DNA of 63,806 nucleotides from Streptomyces aureus (GCF_001418135.1 NZ_LIPQ01000074.1:1-63806), one strand, 5' to 3'. Positions 23,001 through 32,465 are shown, numbered from the stretch's first letter. Program-made: numbers and translations. Notes: generated from the sequence alone by a model not told the origin.

Positions 23001-23534
23001 CTACGGGACCCACCTGGGCCAGGGCGCTTCGTCCCGCTCGTACAGCTGCCGCAGGTGCTGCCACCGCTCGGGGCTCCACGAGGCCCAGTCCATGGGACGG
23101 CCTTCGAGCGCCGCCACCAGCCGCTCGAAGTGATCGTGCCACCCGGCGAGGCAGTCCAGCCGGTACTCCCGGTCCGCCCGCAGTTCGTTCGTGAAACGCA
23201 GCACGGTCGACCCGCCGCCCCCGTCCGCCCCCGGTTCCAGATGGAACCGGATGCGTCCGTGCGTCGGATCGACCGTGTACTCGGCCACGTACTCGGGGTC
23301 CCAGGCGGTCACCCGCCCCGCCACCACCGTGTCCCCGTTGAGCCAGCGGAGGGTGACCCGGCCGCCGAGCCGGGGTTCCAGCGGGTCCGCCGCGCAGAGC
23401 CAGCCCTCCAGGCCCTCGGGGGTGGCGACTGCCTCCCAGACCTCGGACAGCGGATGGGACAGCTCGACGGCGAACCGCAGCAGGTGCGTGTCACCGTCGT
23501 GGGTCTCGCACCTGCCCCGGGGTATCTCGCTCAT
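23001..23534 (-). CDS. SRPBCC (AHSA1-type) domain protein
   Basis: A 177-residue START/AHSA1-like protein. Recognisable parts are VELSHPLSEVWEAVATPEGLEGWL at the start of the helix-grip fold, DPLEPRLGGRVTL, and the C-terminal helix LAGWHDHFERLVAALEG. These small cytoplasmic proteins bind hydrophobic ligands; the exact role is unknown. The stop is 6 nt from the stop of the convergent binding-protein gene. A GACGCT 6 nt before the ATG could be a leaderless -10, although a GAGGT also lies there. Confidence 0.85.
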   Translation of the reverse strand: MSEIPRGRCETHDGDTHLLRFAVELSHPLSEVWEAVATPEGLEGWLCAADPLEPRLGGRVTLRWLNGDTVVAGRVTAWDPEYVAEYTVDPTHGRIRFHLEPGADGGGGSTVLRFTNELRADREYRLDCLAGWHDHFERLVAALEGRPMDWASWSPERWQHLRQLYERDEAPWPRWVP

Positions 23535-23571
23535 ACCTCAAGCGTCACCCCGGGACAGGCCCGGTGCCAGC

Positions 23572-24657
23572 TCAGACGCCCGCGTACGAGTGCTTGCTGT
23601 TCACGAAGATGTTCACGCCGTAGTAGTTGAACAGGAAGCAGGCGAAGGCGATGAGCGCGATGTACGCGGCCTTCCGCCCCTTCCAGCCGGCCGTCGCGCG
23701 CGCGTGCAGGTACGCGGCGTAACCGACCCAGGTGATGAAGGACCAGACCTCCTTGGCGTCCCAGCCCCAGTAGCGGCCCCACGCGTCGCCGGCCCAGATC
23801 GCGCCCGCGATGATCGTGAAGGTCCACAGCGGGAAGACGGCCGCGTTGACCCGGTACGAGAACTTGTCGAGCGAGGCCGCCGAGGGCAGCCGCTCCATGA
23901 CGGAGCGGGCGAAGGCGCCCGGGTTCCCGCCGGTGGCGAGCTTGTTCTCGTACGAGTCGCGGAAGAGGTACAGCAGGGTGGCGGTGGCGCCCAGGTAGAA
24001 GACCGCGCCGCAGAAGATCGCGGTGGACACGTGGATCCACAGCCAGTACGAGTCGAGCGCGGGGACCAGCTGGTCACTGGGGGTCTTCAGCCAGGTGGTG
24101 GCCATGCCCAGGTCGAGCAGGACCGTGGTGACCAGCGGCAGGCCGAGCCAGCGCACGTTCTTCTTGGCGACGAGGAAGCCGAGGTACGCGCCGACCGCCA
24201 CCGTCGAGAAGGTGGTGGAGAACTCGTACATGTTGCCCCAGGGGGCCCGCTGCACGGACAGTGCCCGGGTGACCACGCCCGACGCCTCCACCAGGAAGGC
24301 GAGGACGGTGAGCGAGACGGCGATACGGCCGTACAGGTCGCCCTTGACGGTGCCGCCGGCGGCACCGGGGCCGTCCGGCACGTCACGGGTGCCGGCCGCG
24401 GAACGGGTGACGACCTTCGGCTTCTCCAGGACGGCCGTGCCACCGGCCGCCTGCTTGACCTGGACGGTCACGGCGGAGGTGGCGGCCGAGGCGCGGGAGG
24501 TGAGCGCGGCGGCCGTACGGCCGACCTTGCTCCGGCTGCCCAGCACCCACTCGGCGATGTGGGCGAAGAAGGCCAGGGTGTAGACGGCCATCGAGGAGTA
24601 GATGAGCAGGTCGCTCATCCGCGCCAGGCTCTCGTTGGTCGTGGCGGCGAGGATCAC
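23572..24657 (-). CDS. ccsB: Cytochrome c maturation protein CcsB (ResC/CcsA family)
   Basis: A 361-residue membrane protein with about eight helices. Its WWD haem-handling motif is WGRYWGWDAKEVWSFITW, close to the C-terminus. With ResB it forms the system II synthetase, which moves haem outwards and joins it to apocytochrome c. An insertion rich in Ala/Thr (residues about 35-90) precedes the conserved core. The ATG overlaps the stop of resB (ATGA, 24654-24657), and it is the last gene of tlpA-ccdA-resB-ccsB. Confidence 0.93.
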   Translation of the reverse strand: MILAATTNESLARMSDLLIYSSMAVYTLAFFAHIAEWVLGSRSKVGRTAAALTSRASAATSAVTVQVKQAAGGTAVLEKPKVVTRSAAGTRDVPDGPGAAGGTVKGDLYGRIAVSLTVLAFLVEASGVVTRALSVQRAPWGNMYEFSTTFSTVAVGAYLGFLVAKKNVRWLGLPLVTTVLLDLGMATTWLKTPSDQLVPALDSYWLWIHVSTAIFCGAVFYLGATATLLYLFRDSYENKLATGGNPGAFARSVMERLPSAASLDKFSYRVNAAVFPLWTFTIIAGAIWAGDAWGRYWGWDAKEVWSFITWVGYAAYLHARATAGWKGRKAAYIALIAFACFLFNYYGVNIFVNSKHSYAGV

Positions 24658-26432
24658 TTGTCGGCCTCTCCAGAAGGGGCAGGGTCTTCTGCGGGTTCTT
24701 CCGCGGGTTCCGGTACGTCTTCCGGATCGGCGTCGGGTACGGCGTCCGGATCGGCCTCCGGCGCCGGCGGCGCGTCCGCCGTGAGCGCGACCGCGAGGTC
24801 GCCCAGCTCCTCCGGCAGCTTCGCGGACTCGCTGCGGCCCAGGCCGGCCATCTCGACGACGGTCACGCCGTCCTCACCGCGCACGGCCCGGACCCAGACG
24901 CGGCGCCGCTGGATGAAGAGCGAACCGGTCAGACCGGCGATCGCGGCGATCGCGCCCGCGAGGGCGAGCCCGTTGCCGGGCTGCTGCGAGATCTGGAAGC
25001 TCGCCCACTCCTTGACGTCCTTCTCGAAGGTGATCGAGCCGGCGCCGTCGGGCAGCGTCATGACCTCGCCGGGCAGCAGCCGCTCGGCGAACCCGGTCCC
25101 CTTGTCGATCTTGAACTGGGTCATCTTGGAGGTGTTGAGCTGGTACACGTTCTGCGGCAGACCGGAGTCCACGCCCAGACTGCCGTGGTAGCCGGTGAGC
25201 GCGAGGACCGGGTAGTCGAGCCCCGGGAACTGCGAGAACATCGTGCCCTTGCCCTCGCCCGCGAAGGTCGGCACGAAAAGGGCGCTGAAGCCCAGCTGGT
25301 CCTTCTCGCCCTTCTTGTCGCGGTACCCGTCCATGACCTTGATGGCGCCGGTGGACGTGATGTTGTTGTCGATGGGGAGCAGCGGCACGGCGCCGTGGAA
25401 GACGACCTTGCCGCGGCCGTCCCTGACGGTGACGACGGGCGCGTAGCCGTGCGCGATCAGATAGACCTTGGAGTCGCCCACCTTGAGCGGCTCGTTGACC
25501 CGGATGACGGCCTTCTTGTCCGTACCGCCCTGCGAGTAGGAGACCTTCGCCTCGAAGGTGCGGGGCGTGCCGCGCTGGGGGCCGCTCTTCTCGTACGTGC
25601 CGTCGAAGGCGTCGAGCTTGAAGCTGAACGGCTCCAGCTCGTCGATGCCGAACTGGGAGCCGGACTTGAAGTCGTCGTACTGGGTGAGCGTGTTGGAGAA
25701 GCCGTCGCCCTCGACGACCAGCTTGCCGCCCTCGGACTTGAAGAGCTGGCCCCAGGCGAAGGCGACGAGCATGACGATCAGGGCGACGTGGAAGGCCAGG
25801 TTGCCGGCCTCGCGCAGGTAGCCCTTCTCGGCCGCGATCGCGTTCCCTGCCGTATGGGCGCGGAAGCGGTGTCCCTTGAGGAGGGTGAGCGCGGCCGCAC
25901 GGACCTGCTCGGGATCGGCCCCGGTGCGCCACGTGGTGTACGCGGGGAGCCGGTCGAGGCGCTTGGGGGCGCCCGGCGGGCGGCTGCGGAGCTGGCCGAC
26001 GAACTGCCAGCTGCGGGGCACGATGCAGCCGATGAGGGAGACGAACAGCAGTATGTAGATCGCGGAGAACCACACGGAGCTGTAGACGTCGAAGAACTGG
26101 AGCTTCTCGTACAGCGGCGTCAGCGTCTTGTGGGCGTCCTTGAAGGCCTGCGCCTTCAGCTCGTCCACGCTGGTCTGCGGGACGAGGGAGCCGGGGACGG
26201 CGCCGAGGGAGAGCATGAAGAGCAGGATCAGCGCGACCCTCATGGAGGTCAGCTGCCGCCAGAACCAGCGGATCCAGCCGATGACACCGAGGGTGGGGCC
26301 GCCGACGACGGGCGTCTCGGCGCGGTCGTCGATGGGGGCGGTGGACAGCTGGGCCCCGGCCTCACCGAGGTTCTCCTGCTGCTCCGTCGTACCGGAGGTG
26401 TCCGTCGTACCGGACGTGTCGGTCGTGCTCAT
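24654..26432 (-). CDS. resB: Cytochrome c maturation protein ResB
   Basis: A 592-residue ResB protein. N-terminal helices come first (RWFWRQLTSMRVALILLFML, then VYSSVWFSAIYILLFVSLIGCIVPRSW), followed by a third helix near NLAFHVALIVMLVAFAWG, a large extracellular domain, and a last helix before the acidic Pro/Glu/Asp-rich tail. It partners CcsB in system II cytochrome c assembly. The ATG at 26432 is the only sensible start and lies 5 nt after the ccdA stop. The stop overlaps the ccsB start. The N-terminal 30 residues are Thr/Gly/Ser-rich and probably disordered. Confidence 0.93.
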   Translation of the reverse strand: MSTTDTSGTTDTSGTTEQQENLGEAGAQLSTAPIDDRAETPVVGGPTLGVIGWIRWFWRQLTSMRVALILLFMLSLGAVPGSLVPQTSVDELKAQAFKDAHKTLTPLYEKLQFFDVYSSVWFSAIYILLFVSLIGCIVPRSWQFVGQLRSRPPGAPKRLDRLPAYTTWRTGADPEQVRAAALTLLKGHRFRAHTAGNAIAAEKGYLREAGNLAFHVALIVMLVAFAWGQLFKSEGGKLVVEGDGFSNTLTQYDDFKSGSQFGIDELEPFSFKLDAFDGTYEKSGPQRGTPRTFEAKVSYSQGGTDKKAVIRVNEPLKVGDSKVYLIAHGYAPVVTVRDGRGKVVFHGAVPLLPIDNNITSTGAIKVMDGYRDKKGEKDQLGFSALFVPTFAGEGKGTMFSQFPGLDYPVLALTGYHGSLGVDSGLPQNVYQLNTSKMTQFKIDKGTGFAERLLPGEVMTLPDGAGSITFEKDVKEWASFQISQQPGNGLALAGAIAAIAGLTGSLFIQRRRVWVRAVRGEDGVTVVEMAGLGRSESAKLPEELGDLAVALTADAPPAPEADPDAVPDADPEDVPEPAEEPAEDPAPSGEADK

Positions 26433-26437
26433 GGAAC

Positions 26438-27175
26438 TCAGATCCCCACCGTGAAACCGCTGGACCAGCCCTGCATCGTGGCGACCATGCTGTCCCACGC
26501 GCCCGTGAGGAGCAGGACACCGGTGACGAGCATCATGCCGCCGCCGATCCGCATGACCCACACATAGTGCTTCTTGACCCAACCGAACGCCCCGAGGGCC
26601 TTGCGGAAGGCTATGGCGGCGAGCACGAACGGCACGCCGAGGCCCAGGCAGTACGCGAACGCGAGCAGCGCGCCGCGGCCGGCGCTGGCCTGCTCCAGGG
26701 CGAGCGCGTTGACCGAGGCGAGCGTCGGTCCGATGCACGGGGTCCAGCCGATGCCGAAGAGCGCGCCGAGCAGCGGCGCGCCGACCAGACCGGCGACGGG
26801 CTTCCTGTGGAAGCGGAACTCGCGCTGGGTGAACCAGGGCATCAGACCGAGGAAGAACACGCCCATGAGGATCATGAGCACGCCGAGGACCGTGGTGAGC
26901 GTCTCGCGGTACTCCTGGAGGGTCGACCCGAAGTAGCCGAAGAGCGCCCCGCCGGACACGAACACGGCGGTGAAGCCGAGGACGAAGAGGACGGCTCCCG
27001 CGGTCATCCGGCCGCGGCGGCTCTCGGCGAGGTCGGTGCCGGAGACGCCGGTCACGTACGACAGGTAGCCGGGGACCAGCGGGAGGACGCAGGGCGAGAA
27101 GAAGGAGACCAGGCCGGCGAGGAGGGCGACGGGCAGCGCGAGGAGCAGGGCTCCGCTGGTGACGGTCTCGTTCAC
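26438..27175 (-). CDS. ccdA: Thiol-disulfide membrane carrier CcdA
   Basis: A 245-residue, six-helix CcdA/DsbD-family protein. Each half has its redox Cys: FFSPCVLPLVPGYLSY in helix 1 and GWTPCIGPTLASV in helix 4. It passes electrons from cytoplasmic thioredoxin to the external TlpA-like lipoprotein, which keeps apocytochrome c Cys reduced. The GTG at 27175 lies 4 nt after the tlpA stop, and resB follows after 5 nt, so all are one operon. Confidence 0.95.
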   Translation of the reverse strand: MNETVTSGALLLALPVALLAGLVSFFSPCVLPLVPGYLSYVTGVSGTDLAESRRGRMTAGAVLFVLGFTAVFVSGGALFGYFGSTLQEYRETLTTVLGVLMILMGVFFLGLMPWFTQREFRFHRKPVAGLVGAPLLGALFGIGWTPCIGPTLASVNALALEQASAGRGALLAFAYCLGLGVPFVLAAIAFRKALGAFGWVKKHYVWVMRIGGGMMLVTGVLLLTGAWDSMVATMQGWSSGFTVGI

Positions 27176-27179
27176 CGGC

Positions 27180-27785
27180 TCACTTCTCCTTGAGGAGGGG
27201 GTCGATCATCGACCGCAGCTTCTCCTCGTTGAGCGCCATGAGCGAGCGGGCCGCGATCCGGCCCTCCTTGTCGAGGACGACGGTGGAGGGGATGGACTGC
27301 GGGGAGAGCGTGCCCTTGGGGAAGCCGAAGAGGATCAGCTTGCCCTGCGGGTCGTAGAGGCTCGGGTAGGTGACCCCGTAGTCCTCCTCGAAGGCGAGGG
27401 CGGGCTGCTTGTTGGGGTCACGGGTGTTGAGTCCGACGAACTCGACGCCCTTGCCCTCCAGCTCCTTGGCGACCTTCGCGAAGTGCGGGGCCTCGGCGCG
27501 GCACGGGGCGCACCAGGAGCCCCACACGTTGAGGACGACGACCTTGCCCTTGAGGTCCGCGACGTCGAGCTGCTTGCCGTCGAGGGTCTCGCCCGCGAGC
27601 TCCCCCGTGGCCGCGCGCTCGCCCTTGGGCGCGGTGGCGATCCCACCCGTGTTGGTCACGAAGTTGGTGTTGCCACCGCCGCCGGACTTGCCGTTGCTGT
27701 CGCCGCCGCAGGCCGAGAGCGTGAGGGCGGCGGACAGCACTCCGACGGCGAGCAGGGTGCGTCGAGGGGCACGGCTAAGGCTCAT
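27180..27785 (-). CDS. TlpA/ResA-like thioredoxin lipoprotein
   Basis: A 201-residue exported thioredoxin. The signal peptide ends in LTLSAC (lipobox Cys at about 26), then a Gly/Ser/Asn spacer leads to a thioredoxin fold with active site WCAPC in VLNVWGSWCAPCRAEAP. It is the first gene of the ccs operon and corresponds in position to mycobacterial Rv0526. It would reduce the CXXCH of apocytochromes with electrons from CcdA. GAAACT ends 6 nt before the ATG, a possible leaderless promoter. Confidence 0.92.
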   Translation of the reverse strand: MSLSRAPRRTLLAVGVLSAALTLSACGGDSNGKSGGGGNTNFVTNTGGIATAPKGERAATGELAGETLDGKQLDVADLKGKVVVLNVWGSWCAPCRAEAPHFAKVAKELEGKGVEFVGLNTRDPNKQPALAFEEDYGVTYPSLYDPQGKLILFGFPKGTLSPQSIPSTVVLDKEGRIAARSLMALNEEKLRSMIDPLLKEK

Positions 27786-27883
27786 GTGAAAAGTTTCGCA
27801 TGGGCGTTTGGGGGATCTTGGGCACCCCCCTACGTGCCCGTAAAGCACCTTGTCAAGATCGCCTAAGCGAACACGGCCGACGA

Positions 27884-29179
27884 CTATGCGGACGGGGTCG
27901 ACGAGGGCGTCGAACCGTTCGGCGCGGGCTTGAGGAAAGTGTTCCAGCCGCCGGCCGGCTTCTGTCCCACCTCCAGCGAGCGAAGCCTCTGGAGGATCTT
28001 CGGGTCCTGGACGTCGAGCCAGTCGACGAACTGCCTGAAGGAGACGAGCCGGACGTCCTTCTTGCCGGCCATGCCCTTGAGCGCGTCCTCGACGGCGTCC
28101 ATGTAGATGCCGCCGTTCCACTGCTCGAAGTGGTTGCCGACGAAGAAGGGAGCGCGGTTCGACTCGTACGCGCGCGTGAAGCCGCCGAGGAGTGCTTCGG
28201 TGGCCTGCTTGCGCCAGCCCGGGTAGCGCGAGGGCATGCCCTTCGTCGTGTTCTTCGACTGGTTGGCGAGCATGTTGTAGTCCATCGACAGGACCTCGAA
28301 GGAGTGCCCGGGGAAGGGCACCGCCTGCAGCGGGAGGTCCCAGATGCCCTGGCGCTTGGTGGGCCACATCTGCCGGCCGCCGGGCGAGCTGGCGTCGTAG
28401 CGCCAGTTGAGCCGCTTGGCGGTGGGCAGCAGGTTGTCCTGGCCGAGGAGGCAGGGCGTACGGCCGCCGACGAGCTCCTTGGAGTAGTCGAAGGGCAGCG
28501 GGTCGAGGTCGGTCCAGCCGCTGTTCGTCTTCCACTCGGTGACGAACTTCATGGCCTGGTCGATCTCGCTCTGCCACTGGGCCGGGGTCCAGTTGCCGAC
28601 GGAGCCGGAGCCGCCGCAGAAGTGCCCGTTGAAGTGGGTGCCGATCTCGTGGCCTTCGAGCCAGGCCTGCCGGACGTACTTCAGGGTGTCCTTGATGTGG
28701 TCGTCGGTGAGGTAGCCGATGTCCGAGGCGCCGACGCGGTTGTTCGGCGGGCGGTAGAGGTTCTTCTTCGACTCGGGGAGGAGGTAGATCCCGGAGAGGA
28801 AGAAGGTCATCGCCGCGTCGTGGTTCTTGGCGAGCTCGAGGAAGCGCGGGAACAGGCCGTTGCCGACCTCGCCCGCCCCGTCCCAGGAGAAGATCACGAA
28901 CTGGGGCGGGGTCTGGCCGGGTTCGAGCGGGACGGGGGCGTCGGGCTGGTGCGGCTGCTTTCCGGTGTCGGCGGTGGAACCGTCGCCGATGAGCTTGGCG
29001 TGGTCCTTGGTCGGGGTGCTCGTGCTCGGCTCCGCCGAGACGTCGCCCCCCTTGCCCGGTCCGGAACGTCCCGAGTTGTCCTGATTGCCATTACTGCACG
29101 CGGCGATGCCCATCGCCGCCGCGGCGCCAACGCCCGCTCCGAGCAGCCCCCTTCGGCTGATCCCATTGATCCCGCGCAT
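27884..29179 (-). CDS. Polysaccharide deacetylase-family lipoprotein with altered NodB motif
   Basis: A 431-residue exported protein. The N-terminus has a twin-arginine-like SRRGLL followed by a lipobox GIAAC (Cys28). The fold shows the CE4 layout, with FSWDGAGE where TFDDG is expected and GTHFNGH for the His motif. The first Asp of the usual pair, normally the catalytic base, is therefore Trp, while the metal-binding Asp and both His remain. I recall similar FSWDGA proteins as common in actinobacteria, so this may be a distinct subgroup rather than a damaged copy. It lies between the histidine phosphatase and tlpA, splitting an otherwise conserved gene order. Confidence 0.82.
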   Translation of the reverse strand: MRGINGISRRGLLGAGVGAAAAMGIAACSNGNQDNSGRSGPGKGGDVSAEPSTSTPTKDHAKLIGDGSTADTGKQPHQPDAPVPLEPGQTPPQFVIFSWDGAGEVGNGLFPRFLELAKNHDAAMTFFLSGIYLLPESKKNLYRPPNNRVGASDIGYLTDDHIKDTLKYVRQAWLEGHEIGTHFNGHFCGGSGSVGNWTPAQWQSEIDQAMKFVTEWKTNSGWTDLDPLPFDYSKELVGGRTPCLLGQDNLLPTAKRLNWRYDASSPGGRQMWPTKRQGIWDLPLQAVPFPGHSFEVLSMDYNMLANQSKNTTKGMPSRYPGWRKQATEALLGGFTRAYESNRAPFFVGNHFEQWNGGIYMDAVEDALKGMAGKKDVRLVSFRQFVDWLDVQDPKILQRLRSLEVGQKPAGGWNTFLKPAPNGSTPSSTPSA

Positions 29180-29196
29180 GACATCCCCATTCGCGC

Positions 29197-29217
29197 TGAC
29201 GTATTAACGAAACGTCA
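29197..29217. promoter_or_regulatory. Inverted repeat upstream of deacetylase lipoprotein gene
   Basis: Perfect arms TGACGT (29197-29202) and ACGTCA (29212-29217) with a 9-bp A/T-rich spacer lie 18 bp upstream of the ATG. It could be an operator; no regulator is adjacent. Confidence 0.35.
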
Positions 29218-29398
29218 TCCAAACCGACAATGAGTGAGATGCCAGGAGGAACACGGAGGTTCCGGAAAATCGCACAAAAATTTTAGGGCGATCGGTTGGC
29301 ATGAACACCACCCGACCGCCCTGAACTGTGGACCGCGAACTCCCGCACTGTCCAGCGGGGACGTAATCCTTCACCGAAGGACTACACGCGGTTACAGA

Positions 29399-29511
29399 AG
29401 AACCACCGCCGCTCCGGCAGAACCGCGTCCCGCTCCGGGGGGAGAACCACCGCCACGCTTCGGCAGAACCCGTCCCGCTCCGGAAGGAGAACCCCGTCCC
29501 GCTCCAGAAGG
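29399..29511. repeat. Imperfect tandem repeat, about 44-bp unit
   Basis: Two units (29399-29442 and 29443-29487) and a shortened third (29488-29511) share AGAACC and CGTCCCGCTCCGG elements. They sit directly downstream of the stop codon of the minus-strand histidine phosphatase gene and end 1 nt before it. Confidence 0.7.
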
Positions 29512-29512
29512 C

Positions 29513-30220
29513 TTACGCCCCGAAGGCCTTCGACTTCCCCTTGACCGGCTTCGCCCCGGCGAGCAGATGCGCCGGGACGAGGTCCCGGGCCGGCTCGCTG
29601 TACCCGACCGAGACGATCCTGTCGCCCTTGTACGTGAACGAGGTCAGCGAGGCGAGCGTGCACTGGCGCCGCCGCGGATCGTGCCAGAGCCGGCGCTTCT
29701 CCACGAAACTGCGGACGATCCAGATCGGCAGCTGGTGACTGACCAGCACCGCCTCGTGCCCCCGGGCCGCGTCCTTCGCCGCGTCGAGCGCACCCATCAT
29801 GCGGACGACCTGCTCGACGTACGGCTCGCCCCAGGACGGCTGGAACGGGTTCGTCAGGTGCTTCCAGTTCGCCGGCTTGCGCAGCGCCCCGTCACCGACG
29901 CCGAACGTCTTGCCCTCGAAGACGTTCGCCGCCTCGATGAGCCGCTCGTCCGTGGCCAGGTCCAGACCGTGCGCCTTGGCGACCGGCGTCGCCGTCTCCT
30001 GCGCCCGCTCCAGCGGGGAGGCGACGACGTAGGTGATGTCCCGGTCGGCCAGGCTCTCCGCGACCCGGTCCGCCATCTGCCGGCCGAGCTCGGAGAGGTG
30101 GTATCCGGCGCGGCGCCCGTAGAGGACACCGTCGGGGTTGTGCACCTCGCCGTGCCGCATCAGATGGACGACGGTGATGTCCTGGTCGGCGCCGTGGGCG
30201 CCGTTGCCGCTCTCGCTCAT
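29513..30220 (-). CDS. Histidine phosphatase (phosphoglycerate mutase-like) family protein
   Basis: A 235-residue member of the histidine phosphatase superfamily. It has the RHGE signature in [15 protein letters not shown] (catalytic His at about residue 24), and a later [11 protein letters not shown] carrying the second His. The ATG overlaps the hemL stop by 4 nt (30217-30220). The same hemL-phosphatase-tlpA-ccdA-resB-ccs order is known in Mycobacterium tuberculosis (Rv0524-Rv0529), so a link with haem or cytochrome maturation is likely, but its phosphorylated substrate is unknown. Confidence 0.88.
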   Translation of the reverse strand: MSESGNGAHGADQDITVVHLMRHGEVHNPDGVLYGRRAGYHLSELGRQMADRVAESLADRDITYVVASPLERAQETATPVAKAHGLDLATDERLIEAANVFEGKTFGVGDGALRKPANWKHLTNPFQPSWGEPYVEQVVRMMGALDAAKDAARGHEAVLVSHQLPIWIVRSFVEKRRLWHDPRRRQCTLASLTSFTYKGDRIVSVGYSEPARDLVPAHLLAGAKPVKGKSKAFGA

Positions 30221-31524
30221 GCCGTCGCCTCCGCGGCGGCGCGGGCGGCGGCCGGCAGGGCGGCGGCGATCCGCTCGACGGCCCGCTCGTCGTGGGCGGC
30301 CGACACGAACCAGGACTCGAACGCGGACGGCGGCAGGTAGACGCCGTCGGCCAGCATCGAGTGGAAGAAGGCATTGAAGCGGAAGGCCTCCTGCCGCTTC
30401 GCCTCGTCGTAGTTCCGCACCTCGTCGGTGGTGAAGAAGACCGAGAACATGTTGGACGCGGTCTGCAGCCGGTGCGCCACGCCCTCCTTGGCGAGCGCGT
30501 CGGTGACCAGGCCCTGGATCGTCTCCGAGACCGCGTTCACCTTGGCGTACGCCGCGTCGTCGAGCAGCCGCAGCTGCGCCAGCCCGGCGGCCGTCGCGAT
30601 CGGGTTACCGGAGAGGGTGCCCGCCTGGTAGACCGGCCCGGCCGGGGCGAGGTGCCCCATGACGTCGGCACGGCCACCGAACGCGGCGGCCGGGAAGCCG
30701 CCTCCCATGACCTTGCCGAAGGTCAGCAGGTCGGCCTTGACGCCGTCGACGCCGTACCAGCCGGCCTTCGACGTACGGAAACCGGTCATCACCTCGTCGG
30801 AGATGTACAGCGCGCCGTTCTCCCGGCACAGGTCCGCGAGGCCCTGGTTGAAGCCCTCGGCCGGCGGCACGACGCCCATGTTGCCGGGCGAGGCCTCGGT
30901 GATGACACAGGCGATCTCGCCCGGGTGCGCGGCGAACGCGGCCCGGACGGCCTCCAGGTCGTTGTAGGGGAGCACGATCGTGTCCCCGGCCTGGGCGCCG
31001 GTCACGCCGGGCGTGTCGGGAAGCCCCAGGGTGGCGACACCGGAACCGGCCGCGGCGAGCAGCGCGTCCACGTGGCCGTGGTAGCAGCCCGCGAACTTGA
31101 CGACCTTGGCGCGCCCGGTGAACCCGCGGGCGAGCCGGATCGCCGACATCGTGGCCTCGGTGCCCGAGGAGACGAGCCGTACCTGCTCGACGGGCTCGAC
31201 GCGCGCCACGATCTCCTCCGCGAGCGCGACCTCGCCCTCGCCCGGCGTACCGAAGGAGGTGCCGCGGGCGACGGCCTGCTGCACCGCGGCGGTGACCTCG
31301 GGGTGTGCGTGGCCGAGGATCATCGGCCCCCACGAGCACACCAGGTCGACGTACTCACGACCGTCCGCGTCGGTGAGGTAGGGACCGGAACCGGACACCA
31401 TGAACCGGGGCGTTCCGCCCACGGCCCGGAAGGCACGCACCGGTGAGTTCACGCCGCCGGGCGTCACGAGGGAAGCGCGGTCGAAAAGCGTCTGTGAGAC
31501 TGGGGCTTCGTATGAATACGGCAC
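30217..31524 (-). CDS. hemL: Glutamate-1-semialdehyde 2,1-aminomutase
   Basis: A 435-residue PLP enzyme converting glutamate-1-semialdehyde to 5-aminolevulinate, the second step of C5-route tetrapyrrole synthesis after HemA. The PLP lysine is K271 in [20 protein letters not shown] and [15 protein letters not shown] are typical. The GTG at 31524, with AGGA 6 nt upstream, gives the family's normal length, although the frame is open further upstream. It is the first gene of an operon with the histidine phosphatase. Confidence 0.95.
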   Translation of the reverse strand: MPYSYEAPVSQTLFDRASLVTPGGVNSPVRAFRAVGGTPRFMVSGSGPYLTDADGREYVDLVCSWGPMILGHAHPEVTAAVQQAVARGTSFGTPGEGEVALAEEIVARVEPVEQVRLVSSGTEATMSAIRLARGFTGRAKVVKFAGCYHGHVDALLAAAGSGVATLGLPDTPGVTGAQAGDTIVLPYNDLEAVRAAFAAHPGEIACVITEASPGNMGVVPPAEGFNQGLADLCRENGALYISDEVMTGFRTSKAGWYGVDGVKADLLTFGKVMGGGFPAAAFGGRADVMGHLAPAGPVYQAGTLSGNPIATAAGLAQLRLLDDAAYAKVNAVSETIQGLVTDALAKEGVAHRLQTASNMFSVFFTTDEVRNYDEAKRQEAFRFNAFFHSMLADGVYLPPSAFESWFVSAAHDERAVERIAAALPAAARAAAEATA

Positions 31525-31793
31525 TGTGATCCTGACCTGCGAGAACGACTTCGGGCACGACATCGGGGACGGAGGGAGGGTGTGAACATCCTGAGTATTA
31601 CGCCGGGGCGTTCGCCCTCCGCGTCTGCGAAACTGGGGCGTCATAGGGATGGCTCACGGAATCCATGGTGTCAGAGGCCACGGCGTTCTTGCGGACAGGT
31701 GTTTCACCGTACGAACGCGGGGGAGGTCACTGACACGATGATCGGGTTGCGCGGCGGGGTCGTGTTGCCGAGAAAAAGCAGTCGGGTGGAGAT

Positions 31794-32426
31794 ATGCATC
31801 GCGGTGGCGGACCGGGCGAGGGGACGGGCGATCTGGGTCCGGAGTCTGCCCGCCGGGGGAGGCACCGGCGCCGGCGGGGCGAGGAATCGGCCTCGGGAAC
31901 CCCGGGCACTCCAGGCATTCCCGGAATCCCCGACACATCGGGCCCTCCGGGAGATCCGGTCAATGGAAGCGCGAGCGGGAGTGGCCGGTTGGGGGTGACG
32001 TACAAGTACTTCGGGGCGCCCGACGGCGCCACGGCGGCCCGCGTCCCGATCTCGATGCGCCCGGAGGAGCTCGGCGGCGACGAGCTCGGCATGGGCGGCA
32101 TGTTCACCAAGATCAAGCCGGAGACCATAGCGGCCATGGTCCTGACCGGCATCCAGGGCATGCCCCTGAACAAGGTGCCGCCGCTCGAACTGGTGGTCCT
32201 CCACCCGGACTACGCCGTGGTGAAGCTGCCGATGACCGTGGTCGACCCGCTGCGGGCGATCGGCGAGGAGTCGGTCGGCGCGGCCGCCTTCATCTGGTCC
32301 ACGGTCCCGGACCGCGGCGGCCCGCGCGACGCCTTCGACGTCTACCAGCTGCTCCACGAGTGGCAGGACTTCTCGGTCCGCCTCCACGAGGCGGGCCACC
32401 AGCCGTACTGCCTGGTGTGGCCGTAG
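31794..32426 (+). CDS. Conserved-looking hypothetical protein
   Basis: I do not recognise a family. From about residue 68 (VTYKYFGAPDG) the protein has a well-formed soluble domain of about 140 residues ending HQPYCLVWP. The first 67 residues are low-complexity, with Gly-X-X collagen-like repeats, and use clearly less G/C at third positions than the rest. The true start may therefore be the GTG at 31995 rather than the ATG at 31794, where GGAG is only 3 nt away. It is divergent from hemL and convergent with the KimA-like gene. Confidence 0.65.
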   Translation: MHRGGGPGEGTGDLGPESARRGRHRRRRGEESASGTPGTPGIPGIPDTSGPPGDPVNGSASGSGRLGVTYKYFGAPDGATAARVPISMRPEELGGDELGMGGMFTKIKPETIAAMVLTGIQGMPLNKVPPLELVVLHPDYAVVKLPMTVVDPLRAIGEESVGAAAFIWSTVPDRGGPRDAFDVYQLLHEWQDFSVRLHEAGHQPYCLVWP

Positions 32427-32465
32427 GGATCCGGTAGCACCGGCCGGTAGCCAGGTCCGGTCGGA

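Larger units (their letters stand above)
29180..29512. other. 333-bp intergenic region
   Basis: The part near 29180-29300 is A/T-rich for this genome and holds the upstream region of the deacetylase lipoprotein gene, with a 6-bp inverted repeat at 29197-29217. The part from 29399 to 29511 is an imperfect tandem repeat next to the stop of the histidine phosphatase gene. No reading frame in it looks coding. Confidence 0.6.
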
